Of a stretch of DNA of 6,570 bases, positions 1 to 4,530 are shown piece after piece (position 1 is the first letter of the stretch; each line of letters opens with the position of its first letter). The stretch lies in NCBI RefSeq assembly GCF_014359955.1, contig NZ_JACIYL010000189.1, positions 1-6,570 on the forward strand, given 5' to 3'. A program made the translations under genes and the position numbers. Under the pieces are notes generated by a model, which was not told the DNA's origin, made no database searches, and saw nothing but the letters and a program-made list of their open reading frames with translations. The stretch comes from Thermogutta sp. GTDB lineage: Bacteria > Planctomycetota > Planctomycetia > Pirellulales > Thermoguttaceae.

Positions 1-34
1 AAAATCCACCCCAAGCCACGGGCAAAAAGTTTTA

Positions 35-60
35 TAGGGGCAATTCATGAATTGCCCCTA
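35..60. repeat. Perfect 26-bp palindrome
   Basis: Positions 35-47 (TAGGGGCAATTCA) are exactly the reverse complement of 48-60 (TGAATTGCCCCTA), so all 13 base pairs match with no spacer; pairing stops at 34/61. It follows an A/T-rich stretch (aaaaagttttata). A stem this long and perfect is very unlikely by chance. It resembles the dispersed GGGGC...GCCCC palindromes found between genes in several bacterial phyla, which are REP- or MITE-like. It could also end transcription of a gene to the left, although no T-run follows. Confidence 0.85.
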
Positions 61-95
61 CCATTTGCCCGCAACAGAATTAACCAGCGACTGTC

Positions 96-120
96 GGACC
101 TGACAAGCAGGTCCCTCCGA
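96..120 (+). repeat. Hairpin repeat unit A (ACAAG loop)
   Basis: Stem GGACCTG (96-102) pairs perfectly with CAGGTCC (108-114) around the loop ACAAG (103-107), and the tail CTCCGA follows. It is the first of a set of related units. It faces unit B head to tail, and the tails themselves are complementary (CCCTCC at 113-118 with GGAGGG at 127-132), so A and B could form one larger cruciform. Confidence 0.75.
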
Positions 121-124
121 GAGG

Positions 125-149
125 TTGGAGGGGCACGCTTGTCGTGCCC
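125..149 (-). repeat. Hairpin repeat unit B (inverted copy)
   Basis: On the plus strand GGGCACG (131-137) pairs perfectly with CGTGCCC (143-149) around CTTGT (138-142). Read on the minus strand, the unit is GGGCACG-ACAAG-CGTGCCC followed by CTCCAA. It therefore has the same architecture, loop and tail type as units A and D, but different arms and the opposite orientation. Confidence 0.7.
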
Positions 150-184
150 GATCAGGAGGCATGGGCGATCAATCGGTGGTCATC

Positions 185-208
185 GGACCCGACCGGCGGT
201 CCCTCCGA
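185..208 (+). repeat. Hairpin repeat unit C (degenerate)
   Basis: The outer arms GGACC (185-189) and GGTCC (198-202) still pair, and the tail CTCCGA is intact. The inner stem is mismatched and the ACAAG loop is lost. One base is missing relative to unit A. It starts 28 bases before unit D, so C, D and E lie at a 28-29-base period. Confidence 0.55.
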
Positions 209-212
209 ATAT

Positions 213-237
213 GGACGTGACAAGCACGTCCCTTCGA
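213..237 (+). repeat. Hairpin repeat unit D (ACAAG loop)
   Basis: Stem GGACGTG (213-219) pairs perfectly with CACGTCC (225-231) around ACAAG (220-224), followed by CTTCGA. Compared with unit A, the fifth stem base changes from C to G and its partner changes from G to C, so pairing is kept. This is a compensatory difference. Confidence 0.75.
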
Positions 238-241
238 AAGC

Positions 242-266
242 GGACGCGACGACCAGATCTCTCCGG
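242..266 (+). repeat. Hairpin repeat unit E (decayed)
   Basis: This stretch aligns with unit D at 17 of 25 positions, starting GGACGCGAC and ending in CTCCGG. Its arms no longer pair well. It sits 29 bases after the start of unit D, in register with the array, which is the main reason to count it as a decayed copy. Confidence 0.35.
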
Positions 267-500
267 GCTGTTCCCGGCATCGTCGTGTGCACCCGGTCGG
301 TGAACTTCACGTGCTTTAAAAACTTTGCCGCTGTCCGTTGCAGGGCTGGGTCGCGCGGAGTACATTCAGTGCTTGGCTGACGGGAGAGGATTCCCCCCAA
401 TCATCACCCCGCACCAGCGCACGACGTTCCATCGCGGCACATCCCTATGGATTGCAGGTTCATTATTCCGGATCATCCCAGGAATTTATTTCCCATTGGC

Positions 501-508
501 AAAAGGAG
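501..508 (+). promoter_or_regulatory. Ribosome binding site deciding the 517 start
   Basis: AAAAGGAG lies 8 bases before the ATG at 517 and 11 before a second ATG at 520. The earlier in-frame start-like codon at 325 has no comparable site. This places the protein start just before a typical signal peptide. Confidence 0.7.
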
Positions 509-516
509 CGATCGCG

Positions 517-1869
517 ATGATGCTTCCGGGGAGACAAATGGCGGCTTGTGGCTCAACGCAGACAGCTCGGGTTGTTGGACGGCTCTCACGTCTGGTCTTT
601 CTCGTAACAATTGTCGGTGCGGGGACCGGCGTGCTGTCCGATCGCGGTGCTCGCGGGGAAGACTGGCCCCAGTTCCACGGGCCTCATCGTGATAATATTT
701 GCACAGAAACAGGGCTCCTTCAGGAGTGGCCGGAGGGCGGCCCCAAACTTCTCTGGACGCTGGAGGGTCTTGGCCGCGGGTATTCCACAGTTTCGATTGC
801 TCACGGGCGGCTCTACACGATGGGGGATCGGCCTGCGGACGGTGGTGAGGCCCAGTTTGTTCTGGCCTTCGACCTGGCCACCCGGAAAGAGCTCTGGGCG
901 ACGCGGATTGGACCGCCGCACCGCGACGGGGGACCACGTTGCACGCCCACCGTGGATGGCGATCGCGTTTACGCCATCGGCACGGACGGGGATCTTGCGT
1001 GTCTCGATGCGGTCACCGGCCGAGTGTTGTGGAGCAAGAATTTCGCGCGGGATTTCGGCGGTAAAATGATGTCCATGTGGCGGTACAGTGAGTCACCGCT
1101 GGTGGACGGGGAAAAGCTGGTTTGCACCCCCGGCGGAAAAGACGCCCTCCTCGTCGCGCTGGACAAGAAAACGGGCGAAACGATCTGGCGCTGTCAGCCC
1201 GGTGATTTGGGACCAAGCGGAGCCGACGGAGCGGGGTACGCCTCCATCATGCCGGCTGAGATTCATGGTGTTCGTCAATACATCACTCTGGTGGGAAGGG
1301 GAGCCGTTGGCGTCGATGCCGCGACCGGCAGACTCCTGTGGCACTACAACCGAATCGCCAACCGCGTGGCGAACATCTCCAATCCCGTTATCCGCGGCGA
1401 ATATGTTTTCGTCAGCACGGCTTATCGCACCGGATGCGCTCTGCTGCGAATCAAACGGGATGGTAAGACGTGGTCGGCGGAGGAAGTCTATTTCCACGAT
1501 GCCAACACGTTCTCCAACCATCATGGTGGCATGGTGCTCGTTGGGGATTACCTGTACGCAGGCGATGGCCAGAATCGTGGCGCCCCCATCTGCATCGAGT
1601 TTCTTACCGGCAAGGTAATGTGGAAGGAGCAGCCGGTGGACCGCGGATCAGCGGCCGTCCTCTACGCCGACAACCGACTATACTTCCGCTATGAAGGCGG
1701 CACAGTCGCACTCATCGCACCGGATCCCCATCAATTTCGGCTAATCAGCCAGTTTCGCCCGGCCGTCGTGGACGGCCCAGCCTGGCCTCATCCCGTTATC
1801 TGCGACGGGAAACTTTATCTGCGGGCTCATAATGTGCTCATGTGCTACGATATCAAGAACAAGCCCTGA
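517..1869 (+). CDS. Secreted PQQ-like beta-propeller repeat protein
   Basis: The product is a 450-residue exported beta-propeller of the PQQ-like (PQQ_2, WD40-like) type. Residues 1-48 look like a signal peptide: arginines at 18-25, a hydrophobic core near 26-40 (LVFLVTIVGAGTGVL), and probable cleavage near ARG-ED at 45-49. The mature protein opens with DWPQFHGP, common at the start of planctomycete members. Blade-like repeats with the signature 'hydrophobic strand, D-x-x-T-G-x-x-x-W' are visible near 113-127 (variant ATRKELW), 150-172, 200-224, 252-275, 341-369 and 427-446. Such proteins may bind PQQ and oxidise alcohols, or may only be scaffolds. I see no cytochrome c motif (CxxCH) and none of the extra domains of a full quinoprotein dehydrogenase, so the enzyme role is unproven. 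The start at 517 is chosen for its AAAAGGAG site; ATG 520 is an alternative. The lipoprotein gene follows after 62 bases and may be co-transcribed. Confidence 0.88.
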   Translation: MMLPGRQMAACGSTQTARVVGRLSRLVFLVTIVGAGTGVLSDRGARGEDWPQFHGPHRDNICTETGLLQEWPEGGPKLLWTLEGLGRGYSTVSIAHGRLYTMGDRPADGGEAQFVLAFDLATRKELWATRIGPPHRDGGPRCTPTVDGDRVYAIGTDGDLACLDAVTGRVLWSKNFARDFGGKMMSMWRYSESPLVDGEKLVCTPGGKDALLVALDKKTGETIWRCQPGDLGPSGADGAGYASIMPAEIHGVRQYITLVGRGAVGVDAATGRLLWHYNRIANRVANISNPVIRGEYVFVSTAYRTGCALLRIKRDGKTWSAEEVYFHDANTFSNHHGGMVLVGDYLYAGDGQNRGAPICIEFLTGKVMWKEQPVDRGSAAVLYADNRLYFRYEGGTVALIAPDPHQFRLISQFRPAVVDGPAWPHPVICDGKLYLRAHNVLMCYDIKNKP

Positions 1870-1876
1870 CTCTGTG

Positions 1877-1890
1877 AAACCAGTTGGTTT
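1877..1890 (+). terminator. Weak hairpin after the PQQ gene
   Basis: AAACC (1877-1881) pairs with GGTTT (1886-1890) around AGTT, and only one further T follows. A second short inverted repeat, TGAC-ac-GTCA, lies at 1891-1900. The stem is A/T-rich and short, so termination here would be inefficient at best. It does not rule out read-through into the next gene. Confidence 0.2.
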
Positions 1891-1931
1891 TGACACGTCA
1901 ACCCGGCGATGGATGACCGCTCGGGCGGCTC

Positions 1932-2957
1932 ATGCAATCGACGAACAGGTCCCTGGATCTCTTCCGTCCGATGTCGCGAGAACATTGCTTTTTCGGGATT
2001 ATTTTGAGTGTGCTGCTGGTCACATTGGCCGGCGGATGTGGCCTCCAACCGGCGGAGCGTGACGAGGCCCTTCGGGCTGCCACCACGGGAGCGTCGAGCG
2101 ACTCCGCTTCCTCTTCGGGGCAGTTTCGCCGGATCGTCTCCATGGCCCCCAGCATTACCGAAACGCTTTTTGCCCTGGGATGCGGAGATCGGGTGGTGGC
2201 CGTCACCGATTTCTGTGAATATCCCCCCGAAGTCCGCAACTTGCCCCGAGTCGGTGGATACATCAACCCGAACCTGGAAGCCGTCCTGCGGCTCAGGCCC
2301 GACCTGGTCGTCGCACCGGCGGGCGCCGAAGACCTGCCCGCCAAATTGAAGGCGATGGGGCTCCGCGTTCTTACCGTGGACCACCGTTCCATCGATGGTG
2401 TGTTCGATTCGCTGTCGATTCTGGGCAAGGCGCTGGGGGTGGAACAGCGAGCCCAAAAGCTGGCCGCTAGCTGGCACGAGCGACTGGAGCTCATCGCCCG
2501 ACGGTGTCGCGGTCAGCCGCGGCCGCGCGTGCTGGTTGTCGTGGATCGACCTCTGGAGACCGGTCGGCTCCAGAATCTCTGTGCCGCCGGATCTGATGGG
2601 TTTCTCAATAAACTCGTGGCACTGGCCGGTGGAGAGAACGTCCTCGGGGACTCCGCCGTTGCTTTCCCCATCATTTCGGCGGAGACCGTTCTGCGTCTCA
2701 ATCCGGAGGTGATCATCGACATTCAGGCGGGAAAAGAGACCTCGTCCGACCATCATGCGGAATGGCTGGCCGCCTGGCAGGAAGTGAAAGAGGTCGCCGC
2801 CGTGCAAAATGGACGTGTTTATCTTCTGGGAAAGGATGTGCCTGTGGTCCCCGGTCCGCGGATGATCGATCTGGCGGAATTTCTTGCGCGGTGCATCCAC
2901 CCGGAGTTGTTTGACGCTTCCGGCCCCTCCCGCTCAGTGACCTCCCGGGAGAAGTAA
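1932..2957 (+). CDS. BtuF-like ABC transporter substrate-binding lipoprotein
   Basis: This 341-residue protein has the helical-backbone metal-receptor fold of BtuF/FhuD-type binding proteins, which capture cobalamin, haem or iron-siderophores outside the inner membrane for an ABC importer. Residues 21-35 are hydrophobic and end in LAGGC, a lipobox with the lipidated cysteine at 36. A Ser/Ala-rich linker (about 49-63) follows. The N-lobe starts at RRIVSMAPSITETLFALG (66-83) and includes TDFCEYPPEVRNLPRVGGY (92-110) and NLEAVLRLRPDLVVAP (114-129). The linking helix spans about 153-192. The C-lobe (198-325) includes NPEVIID (257-263) and ends near VPVVPGPRMIDLAEFL. The VGGYxNPNLE pattern fits the cobalamin-binding branch best, but the ligand cannot be fixed from sequence alone. 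No strong ribosome binding site precedes ATG 1932; ATG 1971 (residue 14) would also keep the signal and lipobox. No permease or ATPase gene is present in the window. Confidence 0.85.
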   Translation: MQSTNRSLDLFRPMSREHCFFGIILSVLLVTLAGGCGLQPAERDEALRAATTGASSDSASSSGQFRRIVSMAPSITETLFALGCGDRVVAVTDFCEYPPEVRNLPRVGGYINPNLEAVLRLRPDLVVAPAGAEDLPAKLKAMGLRVLTVDHRSIDGVFDSLSILGKALGVEQRAQKLAASWHERLELIARRCRGQPRPRVLVVVDRPLETGRLQNLCAAGSDGFLNKLVALAGGENVLGDSAVAFPIISAETVLRLNPEVIIDIQAGKETSSDHHAEWLAAWQEVKEVAAVQNGRVYLLGKDVPVVPGPRMIDLAEFLARCIHPELFDASGPSRSVTSREK

Positions 2958-3005
2958 TCGCTCACCCTGCTCGATCGCCAACGGCCGATGGCCGGTCGCT
3001 GTTCC

Positions 3006-3034
3006 TTGGAAGGCGATTCTCGCAGGGGTAAAAT
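3006..3034 (+). promoter_or_regulatory. Candidate sigma70-type promoter for the winged-helix gene
   Basis: TTGGAA (3006-3011; 4 of 6 match TTGACA) and TAAAAT (3029-3034; 5 of 6 match TATAAT) are separated by exactly 17 bases. Transcription would begin near 3041, giving a leader of about 140 bases before the gene at 3183. It lies in a true intergenic gap, which adds weight. Confidence 0.5.
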
Positions 3035-3073
3035 AATGGCCAATAAGCAGTCGGCCGTTTGGAACGTGTTGCG

Positions 3074-3102
3074 CGTCCCGGAGAAGAACTGTCTACGGGA
3101 CG
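3074..3102 (+). promoter_or_regulatory. Leader hairpin upstream of the winged-helix gene
   Basis: CGTCCCG (3074-3080) pairs perfectly with CGGGACG (3096-3102) across a 15-base loop. With the promoter candidate at 3006-3034 it would fall in the 5' leader. No T-run follows, so it is not a standard terminator. It may be a protein-binding dyad or an RNA structure; its function is unknown. Confidence 0.35.
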
Positions 3103-3166
3103 GGCCAGGGGAGGGAATCTGTCGGGCGCTTGTCCATCACGTGGTCAATCTCAATTGATTCAGCTT

Positions 3167-3175
3167 GGGAGAGGA
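3167..3175 (+). promoter_or_regulatory. Ribosome binding site for the winged-helix gene
   Basis: GGGAGAGGA ends 7 bases before ATG 3183. An in-frame TTG at 3165 overlaps this site and would add six residues that do not look like family sequence, so ATG 3183 is preferred. Confidence 0.65.
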
Positions 3176-3182
3176 CGGACCC

Positions 3183-3416
3183 ATGAGTGAAATCTCCAAT
3201 TCTTATGTGGCACGGATCGGTGAAACGGCGGGTTTGGTATGGCATGCTTTACACGCCAACGGCCCGCTCAACCTCAGTCAGCTTGTCAAGAAGCTGGAAC
3301 GGCCGCGCGACGAGGTGATGCAGGCCATCGGCTGGCTTGCTCGGGAGGACAAGCTCATCTTCATGGACCGCGGTCGCGCCCGGCTGGTCGCACTCAAAGA
3401 GCAGGCCGGGATGTGA
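3183..3416 (+). CDS. Small winged helix-turn-helix protein (DUF2582-like)
   Basis: This 77-residue protein is a single winged-helix domain like those in the DUF2582 family. Residues 1-23 (MSEISNSYVARIGETAGLVW) form the first helix, which in this family contains the I-G-x-x-A-G-x-V-W pattern. LNLSQLVKKLERPRDEVMQAIGWLARE (about 31-57) gives the helix-turn-helix with the recognition helix near 44-55. DKLIFMDRGRARLVAL (about 58-73) supplies the two-stranded wing. The whole fold fits with no extra domain for sensing or dimerisation. Proteins of this type are presumed to bind DNA, but their targets are mostly unknown. It appears monocistronic, with its own promoter candidate at 3006-3034. Its stop lies 22 bases from the stop of the convergent M55 peptidase gene. 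The family call is from memory of the motif pattern. Confidence 0.8.
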   Translation: MSEISNSYVARIGETAGLVWHALHANGPLNLSQLVKKLERPRDEVMQAIGWLAREDKLIFMDRGRARLVALKEQAGM

Positions 3417-3438
3417 GGGGTTGGACAGGCTTTTTGGG

Positions 3439-4278
3439 TCAAAACTCGAAAATCTTCCGCACGTCTTCGATAACCCCTTCTTTCGTCATGAGGCGCCCCG
3501 GCTCTCCAGGCTTATCGAAAACGAGCCATTGCTTCTTCGCCCTGATCGGCATCTCAATGCGATAGGGTTTGCACCGTGGAATGGCTTCGATGGCTTTTTT
3601 CGCCCCTTCGTAGAGAGCACGCCGCGTTTCTTCAAAGGGATAAAGCACGGCGCTTTCGCGAGCCAGCCCTTTCTTGACGGCGACCGTCACGACCTCCGGC
3701 CCGAAGAAGGTTCGCGCTTCGCGGCAGGTGGCCTCGTCGCCCGTTACCATGATTGTGGGGACGCCGAAGGCTCCGGCGTAAAGAGCCACCTGCGCAAGCT
3801 CCCCCGATTCCACCCCGTTGTACCAGTAGCGGTTCTCGCTTCGAGATGATTGCGTGTGACAGAGTACGCCGTCCGGCGTCCCCATCATGGCATGGGCACC
3901 GAGTTGCACCACGCCTGCGAAGGTCTCATCGAGTTCGGGCATCATGCTGGGCCGCGGCAAACCCGTAATATACTTGGCCCCAGGCACCATCAGATGCGGT
4001 ACAAAGGCCTGGCTGCCGTGACCATCCAGAATGACGATCTCGGTCGCACCGGCTTCGCGGAGTCCCCGCACCACCGCCGCAATATCGCCCATCAGATATT
4101 CCTTGGCCTGTTCATTGAGGGGGCCGGTCTCGCGGGTTTGGGCGAACTTGTAAACGCCGCTTGCCCCCTCCAGGTCGGTGACGATGTAGATTTTCAGGCC
4201 CTGCCCGTGGACGGCGATCGGCCAGGTGAACAACGCGGCGATCAACCCACCCACCCCCAGCACATTTTTCCACCGCAT
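3439..4278 (-). CDS. Exported M55 family (DppA-like) metallopeptidase
   Basis: This 279-residue protein matches the M55 D-aminopeptidase family, zinc enzymes that remove N-terminal D-residues or act on small peptides such as D-Ala-D-Ala. After a signal peptide (residues 1 to about 25, hydrophobic core 7-22, ending AVHG), the catalytic domain begins KIYIVTDLEGASGV. Expected metal ligands are visible: Asp35 and Glu37 in TDLEG, His87 in LDGHGS, His129 in QLGAHAMMG, and a glutamate in NGVESGE (probably Glu160). His141 in LCHTQSS occupies the place of the proposed catalytic histidine. GVPTIMVTGDEATCREA (about 171-187) is the usual segment following the active site. Bacillus DppA is cytosolic and decameric, whereas this one appears exported, so it may recycle peptidoglycan or scavenge D-peptides in the periplasm. 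The start at 4278 is supported by a good ribosome binding site. A promoter candidate lies at 4342-4370. Confidence 0.88.
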   Translation of the reverse strand: MRWKNVLGVGGLIAALFTWPIAVHGQGLKIYIVTDLEGASGVYKFAQTRETGPLNEQAKEYLMGDIAAVVRGLREAGATEIVILDGHGSQAFVPHLMVPGAKYITGLPRPSMMPELDETFAGVVQLGAHAMMGTPDGVLCHTQSSRSENRYWYNGVESGELAQVALYAGAFGVPTIMVTGDEATCREARTFFGPEVVTVAVKKGLARESAVLYPFEETRRALYEGAKKAIEAIPRCKPYRIEMPIRAKKQWLVFDKPGEPGRLMTKEGVIEDVRKIFEF

Positions 4279-4286
4279 AACCGCAA

Positions 4287-4294
4287 CTCCTTCT
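4287..4294 (-). promoter_or_regulatory. Ribosome binding site of the M55 peptidase gene
   Basis: On the minus strand AGAAGGAG ends 8 bases before the ATG at 4278. This is a near-ideal site and confirms the start that includes the signal peptide. Confidence 0.7.
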
Positions 4295-4341
4295 CTTTGT
4301 CATCCAGCATGTTGCACCGCTTTTACGAACGTTCGGCCGAT

Positions 4342-4370
4342 ATTTTAGACAGAACGGCCCTCGGGAACAA
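4342..4370 (-). promoter_or_regulatory. Candidate promoter for the M55 peptidase gene
   Basis: On the minus strand TTGTTC (4370-4365; only 3 of 6 match TTGACA) and TAAAAT (4347-4342; 5 of 6 match TATAAT) are 17 bases apart. Transcription would start near 4335, about 57 bases before the start codon. The -10 hexamer is identical to the one proposed for the winged-helix gene. If real, the peptidase can be expressed independently of the DUF255 gene upstream. Confidence 0.4.
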
Positions 4371-4495
4371 CCACGCAGCCATACGGAGGTGAAGCGATGA
4401 AGCTGTCGGCAAGCAATCCCGACTCGCGCATGCAAGACGAGCTGCCTGGAATCGGCTCTTGCTCAAACTCACGGCCGGAAAACCGCTTGCAGAAT

Positions 4496-4513
4496 CGGTC
4501 CCTTGTTGGACCG
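4496..4513 (-). terminator. Hairpin just downstream of the DUF255 gene
   Basis: CGGTCC (4496-4501) pairs perfectly with GGACCG (4508-4513) around a 6-base loop. It begins 17 bases past the stop codon of the DUF255 gene in its direction of transcription. No T-run follows on the minus strand (GATTCTGC), so as an intrinsic terminator it is imperfect. The loop reads AACAAG on the minus strand, reminiscent of the ACAAG loops at the left end of the window. Confidence 0.3.
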
Positions 4514-4530
4514 TTGCGCGCCGCGGAAGC

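Larger units (their letters stand above)
1..516. other. Non-coding, palindrome-rich upstream region
   Basis: I see no supportable gene in the first 516 bases. The open frames here are short, overlap each other on both strands, lack ribosome binding sites, and run through hairpin repeats. The left part holds a perfect 26-bp palindrome and a cluster of related stem-loops (listed separately). Another small stem-loop, CCGGG-ctgtt-CCCGG, lies at 263-277. The 11-bp palindrome GTGAA-c-TTCAC at 300-310 could be an operator, but nothing else supports that. From about 311 to 500 I see no feature except a weak promoter-like pair (TTGCAG, 17 bases, TACATT) around 339-367, which is too poor to call. The frame of the downstream gene stays open back to 325, but this stretch does not look like protein. 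Confidence 0.7.

Noticed and set aside
96..266. CRISPR array interpretation of the repeat cluster
   Set aside because: Repeats differ from each other, one is inverted, spacing is only about 3-5 bases between units C, D and E, and there are no unique spacers of normal length or cas genes.
325..516. N-terminal extension of the PQQ-repeat protein from an upstream in-frame start
   Set aside because: It would place 64 extra residues before the signal peptide, and there is no ribosome binding site at 325, while AAAAGGAG precedes ATG 517.
1870..1931. Cobalamin riboswitch upstream of the BtuF-like gene
   Set aside because: The gap of 62 bases is far too short for a cobalamin riboswitch and no conserved B12-box-like segment was seen.
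1845..2900. Long minus-strand open frame (351 codons) opposite the lipoprotein gene
   Set aside because: The plus strand encodes a clear BtuF-like protein with lipobox and family motifs; the antisense frame is a by-product of GC-rich codon use and shows no domain.
2988..3000. CGGCC-gat-GGCCG hairpin after the lipoprotein gene as a terminator
   Set aside because: The stem is only 5 bp with a 3-base loop and no T-run; such matches are common in GC-rich DNA.
3036..3158. A 40-codon plus-strand frame between the lipoprotein and winged-helix genes
   Set aside because: It begins 2 bases after the proposed -10 element, so it would be leaderless at best, and the predicted hairpin lies inside it. No family resemblance was seen.
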